Shown here one piece after another: positions 11,570 through 24,399 of a stretch of DNA of 64,000 nucleotides (position 1 is its first letter; the number at the start of each line of letters is the position of its first letter). Source of the DNA: Anoplopoma fimbria (taxonomy: Eukaryota; Chordata; Actinopteri; Perciformes; Anoplopomatidae); contig NC_072450.1 of NCBI RefSeq assembly GCF_027596085.1, positions 31,773,676 to 31,837,675 on the forward strand. The letters run 5' to 3'. The position numbers were made by a program, and so were the translations under genes. The notes under the pieces were generated by a model, which saw only the letters and a list, made by a program, of their open reading frames with translations, made no database searches and had not been told where the DNA came from.

Positions 11570-11770
11570 GGGGGATGAGAAGCACTGTCTAAGGACATCC
11601 TAACTCCCAACTGAGTGTCTAGTAATAACGCAGATGGGTGTACATTCTAGTACCAATACTTGTGAGCCCAGTGCTTCTCGTACAGAAACTAAAGGGCGCC
11701 TCGTGCGTCAGTACGAGGCGCCGAGCGGAGTGCCAAAGCATCGGTACTTGACTCCCTGGGAATGAGAACT
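11570..11770 (+). repeat. dispersed fish repeat with GC-rich hairpin
   Basis: The core at 11695-11722 is a perfect 10-bp inverted pair (GGCGCCTCGT / ACGAGGCGCC) around GCGTCAGT. Related pieces occur at about 45005-45075 (CTCACTCCCAACTCATTAAATA form), 26228-26285 (CGTGCGTCAGTGCGAGA form) and 62190-62270 (GAGGGGCACTGACCGAGG form). Flanking text such as ACTTGTGAGCCCAGTGCTTC and GAGCGGAGTGCC belongs to the same unit. It is a recurring teleost repeat by memory. Confidence 0.6.
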
Positions 11771-13939
11771 GGCTCTATATTCAGCCAGAACCATAAACAA
11801 ATATCATGTAGGAGGACAGATATTCTCGGCTGACTGGGCTTTTTAAAAGATACAAGTTTCTAAAAATTGTATCATTTTTGACGGACCTCGTGCAGGATGC
11901 AAAAGTGCTCACAAGCTAACGAAAACCACAACAGTCAGAAACCTTAAACACTTCATTATATTTTCTTTGCGTCTGACAGTGTCGAGAAACAGCAACATGG
12001 TACTTTCTCTGATAAAAAAGCATTTCTCCTTGCTGAAAGTAAGTGTTGGAAGCTTCATAAATAAAAGTTCTTTCTCCGATATTTACTTTCATCATGATTC
12101 CTAGCAGGAATTCTGAGATGCTTGAAAAACATGAACCTGCTCGTTCAAATTTGAACTTGCACCAGTTCAGTGGATGTTTCACAATAATCTATTCTCCCTA
12201 GACAAGTTTTGCTGAATGAATCATCCCTTATGTAATCACAGTTTACGCACATGTAGGCCCTTTTCATCAGTATTCTCGTCGTACACTGTGTAGTTAGATC
12301 CAAAATTATCGTTTACTGTATAGCAGTGGTTTTTGAGTAATGAATATATGAATGGTATGCAACATTAACTTTTATTGAACGTCTCTGTTCCCGAGTCATG
12401 CACTTAAACAATTTCCAAAAATCACAATTTTAATCATGTTCACCATATTTATGGCTTAGTTTTCACAGTAATATTTTGCACTAGAGACCAAACGCTTTCA
12501 TAACACAAACAACCTATTTTAAACTAGAAGGGGAAAACATCTTCAAAAAATTGACAAAACAAGAATTGAAAAAAAGCGGAAAAAAAACTCATCTAAGTTT
12601 CTTTTTATTGCTTAAACATTTTATTAAATATACAAAGATCCCTTTTCCTGCACTCATGACGATCACGAAAAGCCTATTTTTTAAGGTTGGATTGTCTTCT
12701 GCATGTCTGGCTGTGTGTTCAGTCTCTTGCAACTGATATTTTTCTTATTTCTAGAGGAGCGCAGAGGAAAATAATTGATGGTGACATGAAAAATCGGGTG
12801 GGAATAGAGAGCGGAGGGGTTGGGGGTGTGGTGTGGGGTAGGGGGGGATGAATACCTAAGTATTTAGCCTGAGTCTGAACCACCACCACCACCACCCCCC
12901 AGCCAGAAGGAGAAGAATTTTCTCTGTGGGACATCAATCCCATTTCTTCATGCCTCCTGCTGCGCACAGGTCAATTATATTTTTATTAGAGTAAAATGCA
13001 GATCATTTTCCTGCACAATGTAGGCGCGGAAAGACTGATGATCGAGGAAGGTTGCAGCATCTCTCATTTCCAGGATATGTGCTGCTTATACAGTAGGCAT
13101 GTTGCGAACGGGGAGTTCACGGTCATAAACAAAGGCAGGATTTCACTAATCTAATCGTGACCTACTCTGAAACTCAGCCATAACCTTAAACCACATTAGT
13201 GTGAATGCAGCTTGACACTTTGAAGCATCAGCACCTTTGCTTGTGTGGGGAAAAGGTGTTGTTTTTGGCACCCAGCACCACAGGATTGATGCCGGAGCTG
13301 GAGAGCTAAAGGTTTCCGGGTGGTGCTTTTTATTCATTTTATGCAATATATAATATCAAGGGTTGGGGAGAACAATATGGAAATGGCTCTTCGCGACCCC
13401 TACATTAGCCATCTATTGGAAATCAGGTGGAATCAACAGTTTTTAATGATGATCTATTCTTCAAACTGTCACCTTGTCCGTCATTCCCACCATCCTGGGG
13501 ATCCTGGAAAAGTTGAGGAATTGAAAAATGACGTTTCAGCCTTGGGAAAAACAAACATTTAAAAGGTCATACTGATGCGCTCATAATCTATCTTATTTTT
13601 TGTCAGCTGTGGAAAGTGTTTAATGTCAAGCTTGTCTGTTGGTAGATTTAATTAGTCTTGAAGGAATAACGAACCATAAACATGTTTCTGTTTACAAAAT
13701 GAGGCACCGAAGCCTGAAACGTTCAGATCAGCTTGATGAAAACAAATATCGGTAATGGAAATGACTCCACATGTCAGGTAGTGCTTATGAAAAAGTCAAT
13801 TACTTTCAACAGCCTCTTTGTACAGCTCGTGTTTTTTTCTCACAGTGGCCTTATTGGACCGATGGGTCATACAACTACAGGCCTCTTGATTTTTTACCGA
13901 CCCCATTATCCGTCCTGCCATTTCCTTAACCTACACCTG
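11771..13939. other. non-coding stretch with G-quadruplex-like run
   Basis: No gene recognised. Four G tracts of 4, 5, 4 and 7 bases lie in 12816-12847, and a (CCA)n run at 12880-12900. Frames across both are artefacts of base composition. Confidence 0.55.
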
Positions 13940-14065
13940 TCTGTCCTGTTAGGGTTGAGAGGGGTGAAGCCTCTCCCAGCATGCATTGGGCAGGAGGCAG
14001 GGTAAAGCCCCCACCCCCCACTTTCACACCTCCAGGCAATTAGGAGTTTCCAGTTCATCTATCCC
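13940..14065 (+). repeat. fish dispersed repeat (AGCATGCATTGGGC type)
   Basis: GGGGTGAAGCCTCTCCCAGC followed by ATGCATTGGGCAGGAGGCAG is a very common teleost repeat core. The downstream TTTCACACC and TCCAGTTCATCTATCC are eroded versions of its next blocks. A second, more diverged copy is at 55345-55500. Confidence 0.6.
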
Positions 14066-14079
14066 ACACAGAGAGGAGA

Positions 14080-14235
14080 TGGGCGAGTTACTGGAAGAAT
14101 CGAATCAATTACTCATTACGTTTTACTGAATAAAAAAAGTAATTACTTTACTTTGCTAATTACTCATCAGCAAATGTAATTAGCTATCTTACTCAATATA
14201 TTACTTTCAGTACTCAGCACATGTCACTCAAAGTT
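14080..14235. repeat. possible non-autonomous transposon fragment (AGTAATTACTTTACTTTG)
   Basis: Repeated TTACTCATCA and GTAATTACTTTACT words resemble a class of fish DNA transposon ends. No clear second end is seen nearby, so this is weak. Confidence 0.35.
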
Positions 14236-15224
14236 GCCTTTAAACAACTCAAAATCCTCCAGGTCCAAACGTTACATCTCCTCTGTTTAAAAAGTGGAGA
14301 AATAGAAAAAGATGCATCAGGGTTTAACTAGAAGTTGCCCTACGTTTTGGAGGTATTCTCTGATCAACAACTAGCTTAATGGCAGCCTCGCTGCCTGCAT
14401 ACAGAGATACCATTTTCACAGTGAAGTTGCAGGTTCACACATCCTCCATCTGTGAAAAAAAAACTGAGATTTTCTGAATGTAGACACAACTTTTGGAGTT
14501 TATGGGAGTCACATTTCTCAAAGCAAAGTGTCAGTATTTGAAACCTTGGTTATGAGAATGAGCTGCATTTATCCTGTTGAGTAGAGGATGACCACCTCCC
14601 CAACACCTCCAGCCAAGCTAACATGCAGCTGAACGACCAGACGGTCCACTGCTACATTGGATTAAATGGCAATTTCTGTACAAGGATAACCAGAAAGTGA
14701 GCTCTCAAATGTATTGTTCTAATTTGACTCTCAAAAGCCATCTTCTATATCAAGCTGGGGTGTGACTAGATTACTGTAAATTTTAAAACTGCACTTTTGT
14801 TCTTCAATTTAAAAAGAAGAATAGCATTTATTTATAATATTTTCCCTCAGTGTGTATTCACACTTTTATAGTAAAAATATTTTAAACTGATATATATATA
14901 TACACGGTTTGGACGGAGCAAGCATTTAAAATGAGATAATACCGTTTTACCCACTGTGTGGGTCAATATTCCATTCCGATATTGAATTTTACAAAACTTC
15001 ACATTGCTAGGACCAAATGGATGCTGTTTATCATCTGAATGGAGTACAGTCTCCATTTCAAACCCATCTGCCTCTAGGTAGGCTGTAAGGAATAATACTC
15101 TTTTTGTAGATTTTATGAACTTTCTTGGATTTTAGGAAATCTTATCAGTTTCTTGCTTTTGTGTGAAAGGACAGGTTGGAACATCACACAGGTAGTTGTG
15201 TCTGCAAATGTTCTTTTATAGATA
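14236..15224. other. non-coding stretch
   Basis: No gene, RNA or clear repeat recognised. A short TATA run lies near 14890-14902. Confidence 0.55.
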
Positions 15225-15363
15225 TCTCTCTCTCTCTCTCTCTCTGTGTGTGCATGTGTGTGTACTCCTGATTTTTTTTTTCAGTACTGTACAACCTTCA
15301 GAAAGGTGGTACCCAGAATGCATGTTCTTGTCAGTGGTCCTTACAATGCAACAAAGACAAGGA

Positions 15364-15417
<54 letters not shown>

Positions 15418-15449
15418 AATGTGTGTGTGTGTGCGTGTGCGTGTGTGTG
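15225..15449. repeat. compound (CT)n and (TG)n microsatellite
   Basis: (TC)n at 15225-15245, (TG)n at about 15366-15412, then an interrupted (TG)n to 15449. The motif GTGGGTGAAT/GTGGGTGAATAT occurs twice at the ends of the TG blocks, so one block was duplicated together with its flank. Confidence 0.9.
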
Positions 15450-17430
15450 GGTGAATATGTGCAAGCTTTCAAAAGTGTGACTCCGACAACACACCATGAA
15501 TGTGTTGTCTTTATTCACAAGCGCATTCAATTAATCTGAGCTGTTGACCCACAATTCCGTGTTTCCTGGGTGCTGCTGTTCCTGCCTCCTTGTCCTTGTT
15601 GTGCCAGATGCCTCACGCGCTACAGATGTTTGCCGAGCACGTGAGTCAGCCTCCCCACGGCGACTTGAGCCGGTACGAGGATAGATGGGAGACGGTGAGA
15701 GGGAAGCCTGCCTCCCCCTCCCGCGCAAGGTTAATCTCGTCCTCAGCCGCAACTAGCATGTCACCCTAATGAAGCCCCAGCAGACGAACACTTAATAAGA
15801 GTTAAGAGTAAATTAACCTTGAAGTCTTTGCACGCATCTCTCCTGTTTTCATACACTTTATGCATCCATTTCCAACGATCAAGGACGAGCATTCATTTAG
15901 CTGGAGGAGGTCAGAACAGAAACATTTCCCTTGACGGTTGCAAATTTCTCTCTGACATCTATGTTCCAGACAGAGCAGCGTGGAGAGGATGAGCCTCTGT
16001 TCCCCTCTTTAATGTTGTCTGAGGCAGATAAAAAGCTACAAGCTGCTCACCCACCCACTTGATGTTTTTTTTTTTTTCTTCTTCTCCTCGCTGCTGATCA
16101 ATGCTCTTAATGATGGTAATCAATCAAGAAAATGAAAGATTTACTCTCCAATATTAATTTTGCTCAGCATCGATTGAGGAGCGAAGAGTATTACTGCCAT
16201 TAATGCCTTTTGAGGTGCTGTATCGAGTTGCTCGCCTCTAAAAACAACTCATTCATCTTTCATTTCAACAGTTTTATTACACCTTTAAACATAATTACAA
16301 ACAGATAACAGTCACCTGCGGGGATATTTAGTAAACTCTTTGATTATCTCTTTTTTTCTTTCTTGTTGTTTTCAGATAATTGTGTTAAAATCATCAAGTG
16401 TAAATGTTCTGCTACATTGAATTTGTTCATCTGGCTAAAAAGTCACTTTTCATCCTGTTGTGCCGAGAAAGACTGGACTGTAGGAACTTTTGTATTTCCA
16501 AAAATGTCAGCTTTTCACAAACAAGGAAGAAAGAGCCTGTAGAAATGCATTTTATAGTGACTTCCACAAGGTACAATTTACTAATTCTGCCTCTCCCCCG
16601 ACAATAATCATTTTCTGTCTTCACCGAGCCATAATGCACATGTAGAAACGCAGCGATCTCGGGCTGCCGCGGCCAACTGGAGGTATGGTGATGACAGCCG
16701 GCGCTAATGATACGCCACTCAGCGAACCACCAGGGGCAGACAACATGCCAAACCGACGAAAGGATTTATGCCATGAGCCGATTCCGAACGCGATATGGTG
16801 TCATGTTATCGTATCAGCTGATCAAAGGCTGATAGCAGACTTGAAAGCTCCGCGCTGCTTTTATTGGCACTTGCACAAATCTTTCCAACCTGTCTTGTAG
16901 TTTGAGCGCCGTGGCCCAACAACACCGCTTTCAGTCAGATGCGTTTTAAAGTCACAAAGCACGAAAACCTGCACCAAACTGGAGAAAACCTTTGTTTTAT
17001 TGGCCATGTGTTTGATTTATTCTTTTTTTTTTTTTATCTACCTTCATTTAAAAAAAGGGAACTTTCTGTGGAATAATATGTGCAGATAATGATCCCCGTT
17101 ATGGTCACTTTCCTGTTATCTTTACAGGGATAGAGTGCCTTCCCGCTCTGTTATTCACTAGTATAACACAGCGTAATACTTTAAAGCCAGGTTGCCGGAG
17201 CGTCTTCTTTATCCCCGTCTTTCCTTTTCTTTTGTCAGTAGTATACATACTCCTCAGCCGGAGTGAGAAAAGTGGAGCAGGTTTTGTTGATGACTTAAGG
17301 GATGGAAAGCACACCGGGGCTTCTAATGCACCTAGTATTTAAATAATCCCCGGGTCTCCTCCATCCTTTTGATGCCTTTGTTCACTTTGAAAAGTTATCA
17401 CCATACAGCCTGTACTGTTGGCTTGGGGAT
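15450..17430. other. unique non-coding stretch with regulatory-looking islands
   Basis: No gene recognised. An E-box CACGTG (15638-15643) overlaps an AP-1 type TGAGTCA (15642-15648). The 16070-16330 part is rich in TAAT and ATCAAT cores and lacks simple repeats. The 16645-16915 part is unusually rich in CpG. These are candidates for regulatory DNA only. Confidence 0.45.
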
Positions 17431-17477
17431 GAAGAGAGAGGGAGAGAAAGGGAGAGAGAGAAAGAGAGAGAGAGAGA
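17431..17477. repeat. (GA)n-rich tract
   Basis: Imperfect GA repeats with GGGA and GAAA interruptions. The 95-codon minus-strand frame over it is a read-through of this tract. Confidence 0.9.
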
Positions 17478-17861
17478 TGTCGAATCGCGGCACCATACCT
17501 TTTCTTCTGCATCCAGTTCCCAGAGCGTGAAAGAACATCTGAATACACATTTGAAAATCTTATCTCACTCCAGCTGTACCGCCGAATTCTTCCTTTTTTC
17601 CGGGGCACTCTAGAAAAGCAAGCCAAAAAAGGGACCCCAGAAATAATCAGCCATGCTTATCTTTTCTGCAGTACTGAGGGGAGCTATAATGAGACTCACT
17701 CATCCATAGTGGAGAGCTTAATAATTCATTGTGGTGGCTTTGCAGGTGAACCCTATCACATTACAATTTAAAAGCTCTAAAGCTAGTATTGCTGAAGGGG
17801 AGAGCAGCGAGGATGAATGCTAGGCTGAAAAGCCCCCATGCATACAGGTGTATGGACGTCT

Positions 17862-17863
<2 letters not shown>

Positions 17864-17926
<63 letters not shown>
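17864..17926. repeat. (CA)n microsatellite
   Basis: About 31 CA units without interruption. It makes His-Thr or Cys-Val frames on the two strands that are not genes. Confidence 0.95.
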
Positions 17927-17929
<3 letters not shown>

Positions 17930-19012
17930 CCCTTAATGAGCTCCAATTTTCTCCAAATAGACTTGTATTGCAGTGTGCAGGCCTCCTCACAAGACCATCA
18001 ACGCTATAAGCGACAGCCAAGTGGTACTTTAAAGTGGTAAACACAAACAGTGTTTATTGTGAAGTGGCCTTCCTTTTCTTCTTAATTTGAAAAGCGCTCA
18101 TCATATTAGCGAGCGTAAATGACTCCTCCCCCGGGAACAGAAGTTAACATTCTGTAGGAGGCCAAGACGAGAGAGAAAAACAACATAAAAAAAAAAACGT
18201 TTACTCTCAAGGGCAAAAGAGTGACTGTCCAGTCTTTTTACAATGCCACCCGTCTACCCAAGTCCCCCCCCCCCCTCCCTACCCCCGGCTGGCAAGGTGC
18301 CATAAAATATCTCACGAGGAGGGGGAACATTAGTATTTCTGTGCTTCGACACCCTTGTTTTCATGCGGACCTTTGCTCTTGATTAAGGATCTAGAACAGT
18401 CGGCTGGCATTTTTTATTTTTTTTTATTCCCTGCTAAAACTCATTTTCTCTCAGGGAACCTTCAGACATTCTACAAAGATGGGGGTCGGCTCTGTCAGTG
18501 ACCTCTGGCACCGACTGTCTGTGGAGCGCATCCCAGATGGGCTGGACCGTGGCCCACACTTCTACCAGCTCCCTCCCTCTCTCTATCTGTTGCTCTCTCT
18601 GCCCCCCCCCCCCCCCTCCTCCTCCTCCCTCCCTATAGGACAGACCGAAGAGCCTGGGTCGCTTGGCACAAGGACTGCATACTGGAGTGACCTTGCAGGG
18701 CTCCCTAATGGAGAACTTGGCTTTGTTCCACAGTTTCTCAGCCAGCAGACATGCCCCCCTCCCCTCAGGCCTCACTGCCACCACCCCTTCTCTTGGTCTA
18801 TAGATCCGGACTATACTCACCTCTAACCCATTCTCCCCTCCACATCACATCCCCACCCGAGAGCTGGAACACATCACATCACTAATTGTCACCAGCGACG
18901 GCTGCTGATACAATCTCCCTGCCCCGTTTCACCGCAGGGATACTGCAGAGTCACGCGGGAATTCAGTCTGCTCCGGGAAAAGCTATACAATAAGATGACA
19001 GAGTAAGCGCTG
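17927..19012. other. non-coding stretch with C-runs and an acceptor-like tract
   Basis: C runs lie at 18264-18275 and 18602-18616. The second is part of a strong pyrimidine tract that ends in CTATAG near 18639, followed by an open frame in one phase up to about 18800. No protein family is recognised in it. The frames at 18434-18826 on both strands are unsupported. Confidence 0.45.
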
Positions 19013-19065
<53 letters not shown>

Positions 19066-19077
19066 TGTGTGTGTGTG
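19013..19077. repeat. (TG)n microsatellite
   Basis: About 32 TG units with one TC interruption near 19065. Confidence 0.95.
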
Positions 19078-19964
19078 CAACATTCAAAGTGTGTTTGCAC
19101 ACGCGATGATGAGAAACATCAAAACATGTTGGAATCAGGTTAGCCCACTGTAACCCTCAGGAAATGAGTGTGATGGGATTAACCGATAAGTAGATAATTC
19201 GCATCTAAGAGTATTATCTCAGGATAAAACAGTGCTTAAGTCATCTCAGATGATACGCTGCGACAACACACTCCCCACAGTGAACCAACAATAACCTAAT
19301 GATGTATCTTTTGTGCAGATGAATTCCTAAAGCCAGTATCTGAATTGCAAGTGAATGTTGTGAATTCAAATTAATATTTAATAATTGAATTAATAGAAAA
19401 GTGCCTCATTGCCACAATCGTACCATAACATACAATATTGCTGAAACATGAGCACATGAAGTACCATCACTATCTGAAGTGTGGAATTCCAAGAATTAAA
19501 AATCTTCAACTGATGAAATCCTCAGCTTCTCTACTGCTATCTTAAAAAGGCATATTATATCAGAAGAGCACTATGAGGAATTTACTTTTAAACCGCTTTT
19601 TCCAAGAAATATGTAAATGTACTGTAGATCCTGTAGAGCCTGTTACATGTGGAAGATTGCCAATGGCCTTTTCAACAAATTCTAGTCATGGTTTGGAGTA
19701 CCGCTAGAATGACTCAGATATGTATTAAATGTACTAGTTCTTTATTTGATATGAAGCCAACAAATCTTGGATTTGTTGATTCATAACAATGCCAGCTTGG
19801 TGCTCTACTACACTGTAATATTATTGTATGTATTAGGGGTTTTAGACGCAGTCAAAAGTTCATCAACATTTTTTCGTGCATTTTCCTATGAAATCCATCA
19901 ACACATGTCAATTTCTGCTGGTTACAATCCATAAGATCTTTTAAAAATAAACTTTTGTCTTCAC
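19078..19964. other. non-coding stretch
   Basis: AT-rich and without a recognised gene or repeat family. Confidence 0.55.
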
Positions 19965-20580
19965 AGGAAACTCAGTTAGGTTTAAGCAACAAAACTACTT
20001 GGTTATGTGAAGAATAGATTGTGAAATACCGAGTTGGTTTTGGAAAAAGATCGTTGTTTGGGTAAAAATAACCACTAAGGTGTTGTTACTGAATTATGGA
20101 AGTTACGTGACAAAAATATCAATGTTGACTTCTCGCTTCAGATGGGGAACGAACAGCAGTCTCCTGGCTAAAATATCACTATTTGTATGACCTATCAACC
20201 TTCTGTCCAGTCCATCCGGTGTGTGACTAGGCGGTCTTTATAGTTTCTAGTTCAAGATTACATGGATAACACAAAAAAAATGTTTGTGGATATCTACGAA
20301 GGACGGCAAATTATTTGTGTTGCGACGAATGCTGCATAATGTGTCCTATAGTTATGTAACCCAAACAAAAATTGTTCCTAACATAACCAAGTAGGTCAGT
20401 TTTCCTGTGAAAGTAGAAGCTTACTTTAGAAAGACAGTGTAGGCAGCGGAAATTGACACGTACAAAGCTGATACTAGAGGGCTACGTAGAGCGTCATAGT
20501 GTGAAAACGTAGGGCCAGTCAGCTGCCATATTTGATGGGTTGAGGGTGAGAATGAATGTGTTGTCAATGAAGGTCGGACA
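19965..20580. repeat. non-autonomous repeat with inverted ends
   Basis: The left part (CACAGGAAACTCAGTTAGG then ACTACTTGGTTATGTGA) is repeated inverted at 20370-20413 (CATAACCAAGTAGGTCAG then TTTTCCTGTGAAAG). The core TTTAAGCAACAAAACTACTT links it to 4360-4640, 35160-35240 and 61960-62005. Sequence to the right (GCAGCGGAAATTGACACGTA, GGCCAGTCAGCTGCCATATT) also belongs by memory to a fish repeat, read on the minus strand. A fold-back or MITE-like element fits. Confidence 0.55.
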
Positions 20581-22479
20581 AAAACGTTAATGTTATGCTC
20601 TCCAAGAACTGTCATGACAAATCTTAAACTCAAGCTTTTAGAGAGAAAATCTTCCAACTTGACATGGGCTATTTTAATCAACCCACACATCTCATCTTTT
20701 GTGAATACAATGACTTTGATTTTGCCACTGCTGCGATAGCGTAGGAGAGCACAACACATAAATCAGCTGCCGTATTTCTAGTAGAGGGCTGGATATCCAA
20801 TTGTACAGAAGGATACCTCTTGAAAGACGGTCATAGCATCAGCCTGGCCTCTAGAGGGATCCTCATTGATAGATGCTATGACCTTGTTACACATGTAGAA
20901 AAAGGTTCCAACACCCCTAGCCCAGAGTTGAATCGATATTGGACTAGACCAAAATGGATCATTTCAATGGAGGATTCAGATCTCATCTGAGATCCTCGCA
21001 CTAAAGTCATCATCCCATTTGGCTTTAACACGGTCCAAGGAGGGCCAGGCAACAGACTGGAAAAAATGCTGAATCTGAGGTTTAAAGTTGTTCTCAGCAG
21101 GATCATCATGAATACATCCCCCCTGCCAACTGGTAAGGAGTTTGAGAAGGGAATAAAGGAGAGTTCTTTACTAACGTTTCTAATTTGAACAACAAATATT
21201 TAATCATTGGAGCAAAAAACATGAACATTTTGTCTTTGAAAAAGAACTTTGCTGTGACCTTTTCTGGACCAACATTGAAAGTGTTAATAACAACAACAAA
21301 CAAGGAACCTGAAATAACAAGGCTTTCCTGCAGCCTTCAAGTCAATAGATAATGAAGCACAATTATGCAAATAAAAATCATAATTTGCATGGCCGTCCAT
21401 ACTGGTTTTAGTGGATCAAGTCAAATACGAACGCCAGACAACCTTCTTTTAAACTCCTCGCATGCTGTAGTTTATTGAAAATTAAAATTTATTCTTTTCA
21501 ATCAAGGCCTTGGAACAACCAAAAGGGGCCCAGCCCGAGGAGCCCAACCTGCACTCCGGCTTGCACAGGACTTCAAGGATTGTGATATAGCCACGGGACA
21601 TAGCCAGCTGAGCCATGAAAGTAGAATCTTAAAAAATCAATTCTGAAACTCACAGGTAGCTGCAGCAGAGATCATTTCCACTTCAGGCATTGCTGCAGCA
21701 TTTTGGAGGGGTTGTATGGAGGGAAGAAACACTTTTCAGAAACTGCAGAGAGGAACAGAGTGAGTCACAGTAATCCAAATGAGAAAAAAAAAACATGGAG
21801 GACTTTCTCCAGGTGTCCCTGGGATAAGAAAAGGCCTCAGTTTAGATACAGTTTTACTGTCAGCGGGTGGTTCACTTGGATGTGCAGGTCAGCCAGGTAG
21901 ATAAGATACAGCTTTTTCCCACCGTCACACTGGAGCGGTGGGGACACTAAAGCAATATCAATACATAGGAATGAACATAGGAAAGAGTAAATGAGCCAAA
22001 TATTTGACACCTAACATCTGATGGAGCAGCACCTTTCTTGTGATTTGAAGGTGGCTTGGGGGGGTAAAGAGAGAGATTCAGGGTTGCATCTTTCCCGAGA
22101 GATCTAAGAGCAATTTTACTGTTATGGGATAAAAAAAAAAAAGCAAAAGGCGATGAGAAATGGTGTGTCCTTCTAGAGAAAAAAACCCTCTTCACATTTA
22201 TTCTTTTGGCTGGCAGCAAATGTGGTTATGTCCAATGTCCCCCCCCCCCCCCATCAACTGTCGGCTGAATGTTGTTCAGTTAGAAGCTAAAGTGGAAATG
22301 GCATGAGCAGCTCTCAGTTACTTTTTTTGGACACTCAAAATGCCTCGCACCTCAAGCGTGTGTTCACTCAAACCTGCTGAGTGAAGTCTAAAATACGCTC
22401 CGAGTCATCGCAGGATAACTGAAAGTTACATGATGCTGTACTTGTCAGATTGTAAAAATGTATCCAGTATATCTAACTT
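20581..22479. other. non-coding stretch with an inverted octamer pair
   Basis: No gene recognised. Minus-strand frames at 20876-21303 have no visible family features. A C run of 14 lies at 22239-22252. The octamer pair at 21365-21390 is listed separately. Confidence 0.5.
21365..21390. promoter_or_regulatory. inverted pair of POU octamer motifs
   Basis: ATGCAAAT at 21365-21372 and its exact reverse complement ATTTGCAT at 21383-21390 are separated by 10 bases. The octamer is the known site of POU/Oct factors, so a paired site could bind two molecules. Occurrence in AT-rich DNA by chance is possible. Confidence 0.35.
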
Positions 22480-22690
22480 TAAAGCAAGCAATATCTGTCT
22501 GTATCTCGTGAACCGCTCTTGTGGTCTGATTCGAAACCTGGCAGGTGTACTGCTGGGGACCCAAGGAGGTTCATTGTAGAAATTGGTGTCATTTGTACGA
22601 TATAATGTTCAATATTAATAAACTTTAAATAAACAAGCTATAGCGTTCTGTTCAGCAGTGGGGGCGGGGCTTCAGGGCCCCCGGTGACTG
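22480..22690 (+). repeat. possible dispersed repeat (CTCGTGAACCGCTC ... GGGGCGGGGCTTCAGGGC)
   Basis: The word order TCGTGAACCGCTC, GGTCTGATTCGAAACCTGGC, AATAAACTTTA and GGGGCGGGGCTTCAGGGC looks like a recurring fish element from memory. No second copy exists in this window, so support is weak. Confidence 0.3.
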
Positions 22691-24399
22691 AGGTTTTGCT
22701 CATTCACTGCAGATCACTTTTGCTGCTGGAACTACACTCTTAACTTTTAATAACTTAAAATCACCAATTAACTTTTTCCTCAAAGGCAAAAAGATGTATA
22801 AGAGGATCACATTGGTTTAACTAAAAACAAATTTGGGATGTACAAACGATTCGTGTTAAAATAGTTAATTTTATCTTGAAAATGCATGCAGGTTACACAC
22901 ATACACCGTTACTGCTGCCAGACCTTATTTCTACATAGAGTTTTACTTTCATAAAGTCCAGAATGTTTCATTTCATTTCACTAATAATGTAATTTCTATC
23001 AATCTTAAACAGGAAAAAAAAGTAAAGAAGCATGTGCTCATTTGTAAATAATGATTGATGGCAATCTATTCATTTCTGGGGCCGTGCAAGTGACTGCATC
23101 TTCCACAACACTGTCCTCCAAATATCTCAGAACAAAAGCCTTCATTTTGACAAATAAGGGATTCTGTTCACAAAAAAAACACTTGAGGGCTTTTATTTTG
23201 AAACGGAAATATGAAATGTTGAGTAAATAAAAATGACTACATTTTTCATGTCGTTGGTATGTTTTACAGATAAAGACATCCAAACTGTAGAAGCTTACAC
23301 TGTCTACTTTCTGTCTGCCTTGAACTAGGACGTACAAGGAAAACAAAAGAAAGGCCTCAGAAAGGATGCTCACACAGGCTGTGCCGATGCATTAATCTAT
23401 TGACATGGACGCCTAAAAAAAAGCACAAATTTCTGCATGCACATGCATTGAATTCTATTGAAAGCACACAAGAACTGGAAGCTTTTCGCATTTGTGTATT
23501 CTTGGGGTTTCAGCAGAATTGAGCGGTCAAGTGTCTACATATAGCGCATCTGACGCTAAATTGCACATGTTTAGTGGAATGCAAAGGTTTCTATAGTGAT
23601 GAGTCACCTGATGTGGATGATTTAGGCTATTTTTAACTGTGTGTATATTAAGAGACACTAATGACCCTGCAAGAATGACTTCTGAAAGCCACGTCTTTCA
23701 AATCAAGCTTTAACTTTAAAGCACAGAACAGCAGAGAGAAACAAAAGGGAAAGGAAAGTTGCAAAGTTGCATGAATGTAACTCTGCAGCTTGTAAAGATT
23801 TCTAACATAAAGCAGTGACTATCAGCAGGTGAGTGAGTGTGTGATGGGCATTATCATTACCGGATGTTGTAAAAACTTGTGGCCTTCAGACATAAAGGAA
23901 AGCATGATTTGTTCATTGCCATGGCTGGGTATTTTACTCTTGTTATGCCATATGTGAGGAGGCTCTGGGTGTCTGAAGCTTAGGGAGAGACACTTCAGGC
24001 AAAATTATTGTTTTTCATTCACTGGGCAATTTAGAGATTTTGGGCTATTTTGCTTTCATATCCTCTATCGGACTAGTGGAAAGAAAACATCCCAAACACA
24101 CATTTAGGTGTGTATTCAACTACTCTTTCTGTTTGCGTCTGTAGATTTTTCCTGAATTCCTCCAAAGTAAAAGTGCAAGTAGTAATACCCCATTATATAA
24201 TGCTTTTTTAAACATAATAGTTCAGAAATGTTTTATTGCAAAAGAAAATTGTCTTAATGTTGTGTCAGTTAATCATTCATCCTCTGTCAGGTACAAATCC
24301 GTGTGCAATAACCCGGTAACTTTAAATTAAAATGTTTTAATTCTAAATGATATACATCTCACCTTCCTAATGTTCATAACATATCCTGTCACAACCTTC
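22691..24399. other. non-coding stretch
   Basis: No gene or repeat family recognised. A 111-codon minus-strand frame at 23038-23373 shows no domain or homology that I can name. Confidence 0.5.

Noticed and set aside
18434..18826. Opposed 128- and 115-codon frames near a strong pyrimidine tract
   Set aside because: The tract looks like a splice acceptor, but no protein family or matching donor could be supported.
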